Source of the DNA: Longispora albida DSM 44784
GTDB taxonomy: Bacteria; Actinomycetota; Actinomycetes; Mycobacteriales; Micromonosporaceae
Length of the DNA stretch: 64,000 nucleotides
Reading direction: 5' to 3'
Assembly: GCF_000379825.1 (NCBI RefSeq)
Contig: NZ_KB903820.1
Coordinates: forward strand, 1 to 64,000
Shown piece after piece: positions 27,663 through 36,416 of the stretch; the first letter of the stretch is position 1; every line of letters starts with the position of its first letter. The notes beneath the pieces are model-generated. The model did not search any database. It was not told the origin of the DNA and saw nothing but the letters and a program-made list of their open reading frames with translations. Position numbers and translations under genes: made by a program.

Positions 27663-28871
27663 CTACCACGTGACGGGCAGCGACCGCAGGCCGTAGATGC
27701 TGGAGAAACCGCGGAACTCGACCTCGTGGAACGGTGTCGCGAGCCTCAGTGCGGGGAATCGGCGGAGCAGCGCTGGTATGGCGACGCGCAGCTCGTGCCG
27801 GGCGAGCGCGGCGCCGAGGCAGAAGTGAATGCCGTGGCCGAAACCGAGGTGATGCTCGGTGTCACGGGTGATGTCGAACCGGTCCGGGTCCTGGTAGAGA
27901 CTCTCGTCGCGGTTGGCGGTGGACATCGACATCATCACGTGCTCGCCGGCTTTGATGAGCTGGCCGCCGAGCAGTACGTCCTCGGTGGCCGTGCGGACCA
28001 GCCCGGTCTGCACGACGGACAGGTAGCGCAGCATTTCCTCCACGGCGTTGTCCACAGTGGCCGGATCGTCGCGGACGGCTGCGAGGGCCGGCGGGTGGCG
28101 CAGCAGGAGCAGCGTGCCCAGCGCGATCGTGCTGGCCGACGTGTCCTGGCCCGCGATGAGCAGCCCGTTGACGAGCCCGATCAGCTCCCGGTCGGTCAGC
28201 TCTCCGCCGTGGTCGCGTACCAGGGTGCCGAGCACGGTGTCGTCCGGATCCTCGCGCTGGCTGGCGGCGAGCCGCGCGGTGTAGTCCCACATCGTGGTGA
28301 ACGCGCTGGCGAGCTCCTCACCGCTGAGGGTGCGGTCGAACGCCCGGTACGCGAGGTGCTGGAAGTCGTCGAGATCCTCGGCGGGGACGCCGATCAGCGC
28401 GCAGAGAGCCAGCGTGGCCACTGGCTGGGCGTAGGAGACAACGAGATCAGCTGGCGGGCCGGAGCGCTCCATTGTGTCCAGGCAGCCGTCCACGATCCGG
28501 GAGACGCGGGTACGGAGCTGTGCCATCCTCCGGGCGGAGAAGGCCGGGCCGATCATCCGCCGCAGCCGGGTGTGTTCCGGAGGGTCGTTGCCGGGCAGGC
28601 TTCCCGGCTGCCGGGTCGGGCTCGCGATGGCCGCCCGGCCCGTGGAGTGCGGCCGGGTGACAGTGGGCGGCGTGAGGGCTGTGCTGAACCTGCGGTCACT
28701 GAGCACCTGCCTGACCTCGGCATGCCGGACTACCAGCCAGACCGGCTCGCCGTTCGGGGCGAGCTGCCTGGTCGGCGCGGTCAGCGCTCTCAGGCCGAGC
28801 AGCTCCTGCGCCGGATCGAACGGGCAGCTGGCGGCATGCCGGTAGGCCAACGGCAACCAGGTACCGGCCAC
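27663..28871 (-). CDS. cytochrome P450
   Basis: 402 residues from GTG 28871 with GAGAGGAG upstream. A soluble class I bacterial P450: I-helix AGQDTSAST, K-helix EEMLR, heme loop FGHGIHFCLGAALAR with the Cys ligand, and NDPPEHTRLRRM near the B-C region. It needs a ferredoxin and reductase, neither of which is encoded here. It is the last gene of a three-gene operon, 12 nt after the cyclase-like gene, so the likely substrate is that protein's product. Regiochemistry cannot be predicted. Confidence 0.95.
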   Translation of the reverse strand: MAGTWLPLAYRHAASCPFDPAQELLGLRALTAPTRQLAPNGEPVWLVVRHAEVRQVLSDRRFSTALTPPTVTRPHSTGRAAIASPTRQPGSLPGNDPPEHTRLRRMIGPAFSARRMAQLRTRVSRIVDGCLDTMERSGPPADLVVSYAQPVATLALCALIGVPAEDLDDFQHLAYRAFDRTLSGEELASAFTTMWDYTARLAASQREDPDDTVLGTLVRDHGGELTDRELIGLVNGLLIAGQDTSASTIALGTLLLLRHPPALAAVRDDPATVDNAVEEMLRYLSVVQTGLVRTATEDVLLGGQLIKAGEHVMMSMSTANRDESLYQDPDRFDITRDTEHHLGFGHGIHFCLGAALARHELRVAIPALLRRFPALRLATPFHEVEFRGFSSIYGLRSLPVTW

Positions 28872-28883
28872 GGAACGCTCCTC

Positions 28884-29900
28884 TCAGGTCAGTGTCCGGG
28901 CGGCGTGCACGATCCGCCGGTCAGGATCGGCGTACCGGCGGCCCACGGTGTGCCAGGCGTGCACGGCCGCCGGCCAGCACGACGACGCCTCGGCCTGCTC
29001 CAGCAACGAGGGCGGCTGGCCGGCCAGCTCCCGGATGGCGTCGACGAGCCGGTCCCGCTGATGCCGGAGGGTCTCCACGACCGCCATGCCCATCCGGCAC
29101 CCGGTGACCAGGGGAACCGAGTGCTCGCTGGCCAGCACGAAGGCGATGTTCCTGACCTCGGGGTACGCCAGGTCCTCCTGGACGCGCGCGAGGTCGTTGT
29201 TCAGCGCGCACAGCTTCAGGTCGATCATGCCGATCTCGGCCAGCAGCGCACCCGCGACACCGGAGGGCAGGCCCTGTCCCGCGTACCACTGGTGGATGGT
29301 CATCAGCCCGTACACGGCGAAGGAATGCGCGCGCAGGTCCAGGTACTCCGCCAGCGGCGGCAGCCGGTCCTCCGCGATCACGTCCCGTTCGTGCTGGTCC
29401 GCGTGCAGGTTCGCGGCGAACCGGTCGGCCAGCACGGGGATGATGTCGGCGGCGCCCAGCCGGAGCAGGTGCTCGCGCATCCCGCCGAACGTACGGGCCG
29501 TGGGCGTCGGCCTGGCCGCCGAGCCGGTACGCAGCGCGCGGTCGGCGGTCGCCGTGATCTCCGCGATGCTGACCCCGTGGTCGAGCATCCCGTCGTCGAT
29601 CGCGGTGGTCCACGCGAAGAACATCGCGACGGGCATCCGGATCTCCGGGGGAGTACCGGGCATGCACATGCGGACCATGCGCCCGCACTCCAGCATGGCC
29701 AGCTCGTCGGCGTTGCTCTCGTCGTACACGCCGGCGTCCAGCGCCCACTGGTCCACTTCGTCGTCGAACGGCTCGCGGACGGGTACTGGCGTGATGGGCG
29801 GGTACGCCGCATCCAGGCGCGAGCGGATCCACGGCATCAGCTCGCCGACGGCGCCGGACTCCTTCTGGCAGCGGGCAACCAGCTCACCCAGCTGTGACAT
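28884..29900 (-). CDS. class I terpene cyclase-like protein, atypical NSE motif
   Basis: 338 residues, ATG 29900 with GAAGGGA about 9 nt upstream. All-alpha protein with features of bacterial class I cyclases in the right places: FFAWTTAIDDGMLD (Asp-rich motif, DDxxxD form), a sensor-like Arg in YLDLRAHSFAVYG, NNDLARVQED in place of the NSE motif, and a C-terminal GRRYAD. The usual Ser of N-D-x-x-S-x-x-x-E is Arg and the final Glu is Asp. This could alter metal binding, or mean a role other than cyclisation of an ordinary all-trans diphosphate. It lies between a cis-prenyltransferase and a P450, 16 and 12 nt away, so a Z-configured substrate is plausible. Confidence 0.8.
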   Translation of the reverse strand: MSQLGELVARCQKESGAVGELMPWIRSRLDAAYPPITPVPVREPFDDEVDQWALDAGVYDESNADELAMLECGRMVRMCMPGTPPEIRMPVAMFFAWTTAIDDGMLDHGVSIAEITATADRALRTGSAARPTPTARTFGGMREHLLRLGAADIIPVLADRFAANLHADQHERDVIAEDRLPPLAEYLDLRAHSFAVYGLMTIHQWYAGQGLPSGVAGALLAEIGMIDLKLCALNNDLARVQEDLAYPEVRNIAFVLASEHSVPLVTGCRMGMAVVETLRHQRDRLVDAIRELAGQPPSLLEQAEASSCWPAAVHAWHTVGRRYADPDRRIVHAARTLT

Positions 29901-29916
29901 GGGGAAGGTCCCTTCG

Positions 29917-30648
29917 TCAGGCGCCGAGCCGCCGCTGGCGGCTGGCGTAGGCCCGCACCGCGTCGGTGAGGTCCTCGCGGGTGAAGTCCGGCCACAGCCG
30001 GGGACAGAAGTACAGCTCGGCGAGCGCCGCCTGCCACAGCAGGAACCCGGAGGTCCGCAGCTCGCCGGACGTGCGGATGATCAGGTCGGGGTCGGGCTGC
30101 CCTGCCGTGGACAGCTGCCCGGAGACGTGTTCCTCGGTCACCTCGGTGATCCGGCCCGCACGCAGGGCGTCGGCCAGGGCGCGCACCGCGTGGAGCAGAT
30201 CGCTGCGCCCGCCGTACGCCAGCGCGAGATTGACGGACATGCCGCCGTTCCCGCACGTCGCGCGTTCGGCGGTGTGGAGCAGCTCGGCGAGTGTGCCGGG
30301 CAGCAGCTCGGTGCGGCCGATGGCGCGCAGCCGCCATCGGCCGTCGCTGGCGAGCTTGTTCACCACCTCGGCGTCGATCGTGTAGAGATCCTGGAGCTCG
30401 GCGGCGGACCGGTGGGCGACGTTGTCGTCGGAGAGCATCCACACCGTGACGAACCGGATGCCCAGTTCCTCACACCAGGACAGCACCTCGGGGATCTTCC
30501 CGAACCCGGCCCGGTGCCCGTGCCCGGCGGTGGCCAGGCCGTGCGCCCGCGCCCAGCGCCGGTTGCCGTCGAGGATGATGCCGACATGCTCCGGCACCTG
30601 GGCTGATGCTGGGGCCGATCCGGGAGCGGCCTGGGGAGACGTCGTCAT
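29917..30648 (-). CDS. cis-prenyltransferase (Z-prenyl diphosphate synthase, UppS family)
   Basis: 243 residues from ATG 30648 with GGGAG six nt upstream. Family motifs are complete: HVGIILDGNRRWARAHG with the catalytic Asp, GHRAGFGKIPEVLSW, VTVWMLSDDNVAHRS, VNLALAYGGRSDLL, and PDLIIRTSGELRTSGFLLWQ. The SDDN and DLIIRTSGExRxSGF forms match the actinobacterial cis-prenyltransferases, which include short-chain Z,E-FPP synthases as well as undecaprenyl/decaprenyl synthases. It could feed the adjoining cyclase-like protein or make the polyprenyl carrier used by the UbiA protein. First gene of the P450 operon. Confidence 0.93.
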   Translation of the reverse strand: MTTSPQAAPGSAPASAQVPEHVGIILDGNRRWARAHGLATAGHGHRAGFGKIPEVLSWCEELGIRFVTVWMLSDDNVAHRSAAELQDLYTIDAEVVNKLASDGRWRLRAIGRTELLPGTLAELLHTAERATCGNGGMSVNLALAYGGRSDLLHAVRALADALRAGRITEVTEEHVSGQLSTAGQPDPDLIIRTSGELRTSGFLLWQAALAELYFCPRLWPDFTREDLTDAVRAYASRQRRLGA

Positions 30649-30751
30649 GCTGGCTCCCTGTGATGACAGGAACACAGTAAGTATGTCCTCAGTGAACACG
30701 ACGCGCTTGATCATGTCCAGATGAATCATCACCAATACCGCTGTACTGTCC

Positions 30752-31138
30752 TTAAAGGAACAAGTGCACGCGGCAGGGGCTCGATTTCTGGTACGTGTGC
30801 GCCAGTATCCGGGCCGTGGTCTTCGTCAGGCCGGGTGGACGAGGTGGCTCTCGCTTGGCCAGGATTCTCCCCAGGTGGGACTTCACGGTCGCCTCCGCCA
30901 GGTGCAGGGTGGCCGCGATCTCGGCGTTGGACCGGCCGCGACCCACCTCGGTCAGCACCTCGCGTTCCTGGGCGCTGAGGCGGTTCAGCCGTTCCTGATG
31001 TTCTGCGCCACCGTCGCCTGGCACGTGAGGGCGGAGGTTCTCCAGGAGCCGCCGGGTGATCTGCGGCGAGACCACCGCGTCGCCGGCGGCCAGGGTGCGG
31101 ATCGCGGCGAGAAACTCCACGGGGGTGTCGGCGTCTGC
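30752..31138 (-). pseudogene. NarL/LuxR response regulator remnant (receiver domain lost)
   Basis: The frame encodes the linker and LuxR HTH of a NarL-type regulator (TPVEFLAAIRTLAAGDAVVSP, RLNRLSAQEREVLTEVG, SNAEIAATLHLAEATVKSHLG). The receiver domain expected before it is missing: the sequence switches directly into the end of the phosphatase gene at 31142. After GRILAK the normal final helix is replaced by unrelated residues. A product from the GTG at 31120 would be a bare DNA-binding domain, but no good ribosome site is present. It marks a recombination seam between two operons. Confidence 0.75.
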
Positions 31139-31141
31139 TGG

Positions 31142-32239
31142 TCACCGATCCGCCTGACCGTCTCCCGGGGGCTCAGCCGGCAAGGAGACGGTGAGGGACT
31201 GGCCCAAGTGGTCGGAGAGCGTTTCGGGGGAGACCAGGCGGTAGCTGTGGGTGCGGAGGGTGGCGGACGTGAAGGCCCAGTCGAGGCGCCATAGCGGTGC
31301 GCTGGCCGGCCAGGTCGCCGGGTAGGCCGAGGGGCTGGCCGCGACGGCGTCCCTGAGCCGGTCCGAGATGTCCGTGAGCTCGGGCATGGCTGGGCTGGTG
31401 TTGAAGTCACCGGCGAGCAGAACTGGATGAGGGTTGGCCGCCAGATCCTGCGCCAGGCCCCGGTACTGGGCACGGCGCTGCGGGTCCGCGCGCCGGACGA
31501 AGGCATAGCACGCCCGGGACAACGGGTTCACCAGCTTGAGCTGCACCGCGATGTGCACGTTGTACACCGAGAGGATCCGTTCACCGACGCGCAGGTCGGT
31601 ACGCAGTACCTTGGCGTCGCGGAACTGGGTCTCGAAGTCGCCCGAGCCGTGGTCGGGGGCCACGGCCGGCTGGGCGGCGATCGGGTACCGGGAGAGGGTG
31701 AGCAGCTCGCCCCGGACGGCGATCTGGTAGTCCGGGAACTCCCTGCGCAGCCGGGCAAGGTCGTCGACCGGCCGCTGCCCGTCGATCGGATCGGCGAGGT
31801 CCCAGCCCAGGTACTCCTGGAGGAGGTACACGTCAGCGCGCTGGGCCCGCAGGTACCGGTAGAAGTGTTCTGGATCTTCGTCCTGGTCCCAGTACTCGGT
31901 GTTCCAGGCGAACACGCGGATCGCGCCGGCCGGGACGAACGACTCCCCGGCGAGCGGGAACCGCAGGCCACTTCGCGGCGCGCCGAGCGCCAGGCAGGCC
32001 ACGAGCGCGCCGGCCAGCCAGCGGTTGGCCTGCCGGCCGAGGACAGCGAGCATCAGCAGCAGTACCGGAATCGCCACCAGCAGGACCGGGGGCAGGCTCG
32101 CTGGAATCTGCCAGAACCACCAGCGGCCCGACAGTGCCAGGTGGGCGAGCAGGAACGCCGCCCATCCGGCCGTCGCCCAGATCAGCGCCCGGCCCGGCCT
32201 GGTCCGGACCTGCGCGGTCTCCGCGACCACGAGCCCCAT
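31142..32239 (-). CDS. membrane-anchored endonuclease/exonuclease/phosphatase (EEP) protein 1
   Basis: 365 residues. ATG 32239 directly abuts the stop of the preceding gene (TGA-ATG), suggesting termination-reinitiation. Three hydrophobic helices (about residues 18-36, 46-66 and 72-88) are followed by an EEP phosphohydrolase domain: IRVFAWNTEYW, DVYLLQEYLG with the metal Glu, VYNVHIAVQ, LLAGDFNTSPAMPEL and a terminal SDHLGQSL. The family includes DNase I, sphingomyelinases and inositol-phosphate 5-phosphatases. The catalytic domain probably faces outside. With a UbiA phosphoribosyltransferase in the same operon, a phosphomonoester or phosphodiester of a prenyl-linked sugar is a reasonable substrate (inference). 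Confidence 0.85.
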   Translation of the reverse strand: MGLVVAETAQVRTRPGRALIWATAGWAAFLLAHLALSGRWWFWQIPASLPPVLLVAIPVLLLMLAVLGRQANRWLAGALVACLALGAPRSGLRFPLAGESFVPAGAIRVFAWNTEYWDQDEDPEHFYRYLRAQRADVYLLQEYLGWDLADPIDGQRPVDDLARLRREFPDYQIAVRGELLTLSRYPIAAQPAVAPDHGSGDFETQFRDAKVLRTDLRVGERILSVYNVHIAVQLKLVNPLSRACYAFVRRADPQRRAQYRGLAQDLAANPHPVLLAGDFNTSPAMPELTDISDRLRDAVAASPSAYPATWPASAPLWRLDWAFTSATLRTHSYRLVSPETLSDHLGQSLTVSLPAEPPGDGQADR

Positions 32240-33439
32240 TCAGCGCACCGAGAGCCACATGTCCTGGGCGGCGTGGTCGGACAGCCGCTCGGACGACGTG
32301 ATCGTGAGCCGGTGCACCGTCACCGGTCCCCGGGTGAAAGCCCAGTCGAGCCGCCACAGCGGAACCCTGATCCCGTCGTCCGTCGCGAACTCCCTGGGTC
32401 CGGGCATCCGCCAGGTCAGCGGGACCAGCTGCCGGCTGGCGTGGCTGGCGTCGGTGGCGACCGCGCGCAGCGCGTCGGCGCTTCCCGCCGAGGCGCTGGC
32501 GTTGAAGTCGCCCGCGATCACCGACGGGTTCGGGTTGGCTTTCAGGTCGGCGGCCACCGCGCCGATCTCCGCGGCCCGCCAGTCGAACTTGCGCCGGAAG
32601 TAGGAGTCGAGATCCTTGTCGCGGGGGAGCCGGGGGTCGAGGTAGTTCAGGTCCTTGGCCACCGGTACCGAGAAGTGCACGTTGTAGGTGGACAGGACAC
32701 GGCCGTTGACGTCGATGTCGGCCCGCAGCACCTTGTCGCGGAGGAACTTCTGCCCGAACGAGGCGTCCTGCGGTACCTGCGTGACCGGACCGAACCGTGG
32801 CGTCGCCACGATGGGGTACTTCGAGATGGTGGTCAGCTCGCTGCCCCGGGCGATGTGGTACCCGGGGAACAGCGTGCGCAGTTTCTCGTCGTCCTCGACC
32901 GGGACGTAGGACTCCTCGGCCGTGCCCTGTACCCAGATGGCGGACTCCTGGAGCATGTACACGTCCGCGCGCTGGGCGACCAGGAAGCGGTACATCGCCT
33001 CGGGGTCGGCGTTGTTGTCGCCCCACACGTTGGTGTTCCAGACGAACACGTGTACCGCGCCGGGCGGGATCCGGTGCTCGTCCCAGAACCGCAGCGCGTG
33101 CCAGTTGACCCCGGTCTGGTCGATCCCGGGCAGCAGACCCAGCACCACAACGAGCGCCGCCCAACGCCGGCGCCGTCCACATGCGAGTGCGCTGGCGGCC
33201 AGGAGCAGGATCGGGATGACCAGCAGCAGGATCGACGGGACGGCGTCGAGCAGGGTGGCCCAGTGCCAGCGGCCGGTGGTGGCACGGCGCACCAGGCTGT
33301 AGGCGAGCCAGAGCGCGGCGAAAACGATCAGGACCCTGCCGTACCACAGGCGGGCCACGCGGGCGATCCGCCGCCACCGTGGCGGGGTCTCGGCCGGCAA
33401 CTCCGCCTCGGTGTCCTCGGGCGTCGTGGTGAGGGTCAT
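32240..33439 (-). CDS. membrane-anchored endonuclease/exonuclease/phosphatase (EEP) protein 2
   Basis: 399 residues from ATG 33439, overlapping the glycosyltransferase stop by 4 nt. Same plan as its downstream neighbour: a cytosolic N terminus, three transmembrane segments (about 36-52, 62-82 and 88-104), then an EEP domain with VHVFVWNTNVWGD, DVYMLQESAIW, TYNVHFSVP, VIAGDFNASASAG and SDHAAQDMW. It is a tandem paralog of EEP1 with a long loop (QGTAEESYVPVEDDEK) not shared by it. Two copies in one operon suggest two successive hydrolyses or a heterodimer. Confidence 0.85.
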   Translation of the reverse strand: MTLTTTPEDTEAELPAETPPRWRRIARVARLWYGRVLIVFAALWLAYSLVRRATTGRWHWATLLDAVPSILLLVIPILLLAASALACGRRRRWAALVVVLGLLPGIDQTGVNWHALRFWDEHRIPPGAVHVFVWNTNVWGDNNADPEAMYRFLVAQRADVYMLQESAIWVQGTAEESYVPVEDDEKLRTLFPGYHIARGSELTTISKYPIVATPRFGPVTQVPQDASFGQKFLRDKVLRADIDVNGRVLSTYNVHFSVPVAKDLNYLDPRLPRDKDLDSYFRRKFDWRAAEIGAVAADLKANPNPSVIAGDFNASASAGSADALRAVATDASHASRQLVPLTWRMPGPREFATDDGIRVPLWRLDWAFTRGPVTVHRLTITSSERLSDHAAQDMWLSVR

Positions 33440-34443
33440 GGCCGGGTCCTTTCTGGACGGTACATGCGGCGGAACCGCCCGCTGACGGCCCACTGGGCGA
33501 GCCCGCAGCCCAGCCCGGCCGCCACTGAGGCGTTCATCAGCAGGTGCACCAGGGTGAAGACGACGGTGAACGGCACGCCGCGTTCTGCCCGGACGAAGCG
33601 GTACTGGCCGGGGTCGAGGGCCATGAACGCGGCGAGCAGGCCCAGCGAGCCGAGCGCGGACCACGGGCTGAGTGCGATCCCGGCCACCGACAGCAGGGTC
33701 AGGCCGGCCAGTACCGTGGCGAAGGCCCGGCCCGGTGTTTCCACGCCCTGCATCGCACGGCCGCGGTCCAGGTAGAACGGCACGCGGAGCCGGCTGCGGA
33801 CGAACGCCTTCCGCAGGATCGGCCACAGCCGGGTCTCGTCGGACAGCTGGCCGCTGACCTGGCTGGTCAGCAGCATCCGGTGCTGCCGGGACAGCCGCTC
33901 GGCGTGGTCGATCTCCTCGGTCTGGCGCAGTGCGGGGTTGAACCAGCCGGCGTCGTCGAAGGCCCGGCGGGTGACAGCCCCGAGCGCGTAGAAGCCGCCG
34001 CTCACCTCGCCTTCGGCGCTGCGCCGCCAGTAGTGGTACTGGAGGATCCGGTACTGGCAGATGAGGCCTTCGTCGAACAGCGGCACCTTGTCGGGCACGC
34101 CGAACACCGCGCCGTAGGGTCCCAGGAGCGCGACGGCGTTCGCGATGGCGTCCGGGTACATGGTCATGTCCGCGTCGATGAAGAAGATGATCTCGCCGCT
34201 GGCGTGCTGCACGCCCAGGTTGCGCGACGCGCCCGGGCCACCGTTGCACACTGCCGTCACGAGCTTGCACGGGTGCCTGGCCGCGAGCAGCGCACTGTCG
34301 TCCGTGCTCGCGTCGTCCACCACGATCACCTCGTACGGGTGGTAGCTCTGCCCGGAGATCGAGTGCAGGCACAGGTCGATGGTGTGGCTGTCGTTGTACA
34401 TCGGCACCACGACCGAGACGAGCGGCCGGTCCTCCGCGGTCAC
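33436..34443 (-). CDS. family 2 glycosyltransferase with C-terminal membrane helices
   Basis: 335 residues from GTG 34443 with GAGAGGAG nine nt upstream. GT-A fold: VSVVVPMYNDS, VIVVDDASTDDSA, GGPGASRNLGVQHASG and the metal motif FFIDADMTM, then YYWRR-like and EEIDHAERLSRQH segments. About residues 245-320 contain membrane helices, so it works on a lipid-linked acceptor or with a polyprenyl-phosphate donor. It resembles the N-terminal half of the protein at 37800-39662 in segment order, so the two are likely paralogs. Confidence 0.88.
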   Translation of the reverse strand: MTAEDRPLVSVVVPMYNDSHTIDLCLHSISGQSYHPYEVIVVDDASTDDSALLAARHPCKLVTAVCNGGPGASRNLGVQHASGEIIFFIDADMTMYPDAIANAVALLGPYGAVFGVPDKVPLFDEGLICQYRILQYHYWRRSAEGEVSGGFYALGAVTRRAFDDAGWFNPALRQTEEIDHAERLSRQHRMLLTSQVSGQLSDETRLWPILRKAFVRSRLRVPFYLDRGRAMQGVETPGRAFATVLAGLTLLSVAGIALSPWSALGSLGLLAAFMALDPGQYRFVRAERGVPFTVVFTLVHLLMNASVAAGLGCGLAQWAVSGRFRRMYRPERTRP

Positions 34444-34455
34444 TGATGGCTCCTC

Positions 34456-35370
34456 TCAGGAGTAGCGATGGACTATCTCGAAGCCGGCCAGGAGCACGAA
34501 CCAGATCGCGGCGTTGATCACCATGAGGCGATCGCGGAGCAGAATCCGCACCGGGTTGTCGCCACCGGCATGCACCAGCACCACCTGCAGATACCGGAAG
34601 ACCGCGAACAGCGCGCACAGCACCGACACCAGCGCCGCTTTGGGCAGCTGTATCTCGACACGCAGGTAGACCAGGTAGGAGACCAGAATGAGCCCGGCGC
34701 ACAGCACCAGTAACTGGTCAATGAAACCTGTGGTGTACCCGCGCAGGGCCGGGCGCAGCCGGGCACCCAGCGCGGCCAGCTCCTGCCGGCGCTTGCCGAG
34801 CACGAGCAGCAGGCACGCGCCGAGCACGCACAGGCCGAGGCTGTCGGATACCGTGTCGCCCGTCGCCAGGTAACCCTGGGTGACCCGGAGCACGAAGCCG
34901 CAGGCCACCACGAACAGGTCGAGCAGCGGTACCCGCTTGAGCCAGGCGCTGTAGCCGGCGTTCAGCGCGAGGTAGGCCAGCAGCGGCCACCAGCCGATCA
35001 CCGGCCAGGCGAGCACCATCGCCACGATCGCCCCGGCGAGGGCCGTGGCGAGCAGGGCGGCCGGGCGTACCCCGATCCGGCCGGCGGCGATCGGGCGGTG
35101 CCGCTTCACCGGGTGCAGCCGGTCGGTGCGCCGGTCTGCGATGTCGTTGATGACGTACACGGTCGCGGAGGCGAGGGTGAACGCGGCGATCGCCCACAGG
35201 GTACGGAGCAGGATCCCGGCGGTCCACGCTGGAGCGTCGAGCAGCGGCAGCGGTACTACCAGGATGTTCTTCGCCCACTGCCCGGGGCGGAGTAAGGACA
35301 GGTAGCCGCGCAGTTCCGTGCGGCTCCTGGTCAGCTCCGGCAGGGTGTCCTGGCTGTCGACAGCGGCCAT
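34456..35370 (-). CDS. UbiA-family prenyl-phosphate phosphoribosyltransferase
   Basis: 304 residues from ATG 35370; the start shares one nt with the preceding stop (TGATG). It has eight or nine transmembrane helices and the motifs of decaprenyl-phosphate phosphoribosyltransferases: RPGQWAKNILV, VYVINDIADRRTDRLHP, KRHRPIAAGRI, YSAWLKRVPLLDLFVVACGFVLR. Those enzymes transfer 5-phosphoribose from PRPP to a polyprenyl phosphate, the first step to decaprenylphosphoryl arabinose in mycobacteria. Here the gene sits with an epimerase and an aminotransferase, so the sugar may be further changed. Acceptor chain unknown. Confidence 0.88.
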   Translation of the reverse strand: MAAVDSQDTLPELTRSRTELRGYLSLLRPGQWAKNILVVPLPLLDAPAWTAGILLRTLWAIAAFTLASATVYVINDIADRRTDRLHPVKRHRPIAAGRIGVRPAALLATALAGAIVAMVLAWPVIGWWPLLAYLALNAGYSAWLKRVPLLDLFVVACGFVLRVTQGYLATGDTVSDSLGLCVLGACLLLVLGKRRQELAALGARLRPALRGYTTGFIDQLLVLCAGLILVSYLVYLRVEIQLPKAALVSVLCALFAVFRYLQVVLVHAGGDNPVRILLRDRLMVINAAIWFVLLAGFEIVHRYS

Positions 35371-36416
35371 CAGAAGAACACCTTCGCGGCCCCGAGTACC
35401 CCTTGCCGCCACGGATCGCGGCTGGTGCGGCCGCTGGCAGCCGGGGCGGGGCCGGCCGTGCGGCGATGCGCGAGCCACCAGTCGAAGGTCCGCAGGATGG
35501 CATCGCGGTTGGACAGCTTCGGCGCGAAACCGAGCCGCCGCTGGGCTCTGGCGACGCTGACGTAGGAGTCGGCCATCAGCTTGTGCAGCAGACGGCCGTA
35601 CACGGGGGACAGGCCGGCCCGGCGCAGCAGGTCCAGGGCTGCCAAGGCAGGCCGGGCCGGCAGGGAGATCACCCGCTTGCCGTGACCTGCCGCGTCCAGC
35701 ACGGCCTGGAAGTCCTCGCGTAGCGTGCCGAAGTCCGTCGCGGCCAGGTTGTAGGTGTCGTTCGCGATCTCGCCGGGCGCTTCGAGCACGGTCACCACCG
35801 CGTCGACGAGGTCCTCGACGGCGAACATCTGGATCTTCACGTCGCCCCGGCCGAGCACGGGGAAGTTCCGGCCCTCCGCCGCCCATTCGAACAGCATCGA
35901 GAACAGGCCCATCCGGCCGGGGCCGAGGAAGGTCTTGGGGCGGAGGATGGGCACGCACAGCCCCTCCGCCCGATGTGCCTCGGCGACCTCCTCAGCCGCG
36001 CTCTTCGCCGCGCTGTACGGGTCCACCGGCTCGCGGGGATGGTCTTCTGTGGTAAGTACGACCGAAGGCAGCCCGTACACGGCCGTGGACGACACGTGCA
36101 CCGCCCGGTGCACCCCGGCTGCTGCGGCGGCACCGAGTACCGAACGCGCACCGTCCACAATGATCGACCGGATCTCGGCTTCGGGGTAGCTCGGCAGCGC
36201 CGAGGCGCAGTGCACCAGCACATCGCCGGAGGACAGTACCCGCCGGAGCGCGCCGGTGTCCCGGATGTCGGCCGTCGACCAGGTCAGGCCGCGCGGCATG
36301 GCTTCGGGCTCGCGCACGTCGACGCCGTGCACCTCGTACCCGCCGGCCAGGAGCCGCTCGGTGAGGCGCCAGCCGAGCATGCCGGCGGCGCCCGTGATGA
36401 CCGCCCTGGTTACCAC
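35370..36416 (-). CDS. NAD-dependent epimerase/dehydratase (extended SDR)
   Basis: 348 residues from GTG 36416, overlapping the aminotransferase stop by 7 nt. An N-terminal Rossmann motif (AVITGAAGMLGWRL), Asp at the end of beta2 (VHGVDVREP), a catalytic STAVYG segment and YSAAK, then substrate-domain features (RPKTFLGPGRMG, GDVKIQMFAVEDLVDAV). It is an extended SDR acting on a nucleotide- or lipid-linked sugar. In the context of the UbiA gene it could oxidise or epimerise the prenyl-linked pentose, and a keto intermediate would suit the adjacent aminotransferase (inference). Confidence 0.88.
   Translation of the reverse strand: MVTRAVITGAAGMLGWRLTERLLAGGYEVHGVDVREPEAMPRGLTWSTADIRDTGALRRVLSSGDVLVHCASALPSYPEAEIRSIIVDGARSVLGAAAAAGVHRAVHVSSTAVYGLPSVVLTTEDHPREPVDPYSAAKSAAEEVAEAHRAEGLCVPILRPKTFLGPGRMGLFSMLFEWAAEGRNFPVLGRGDVKIQMFAVEDLVDAVVTVLEAPGEIANDTYNLAATDFGTLREDFQAVLDAAGHGKRVISLPARPALAALDLLRRAGLSPVYGRLLHKLMADSYVSVARAQRRLGFAPKLSNRDAILRTFDWWLAHRRTAGPAPAASGRTSRDPWRQGVLGAAKVFF

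Noticed and set aside
27606-29897. Very long open frame on the plus strand antisense to the P450 and cyclase genes
   Set aside because: It is a by-product of high GC: the protein is Arg/Gly/Val/His-rich without domain features, and the minus strand encodes two recognisable enzymes. The same applies to 19921-21558, 31427-33775 and 37536-39521.
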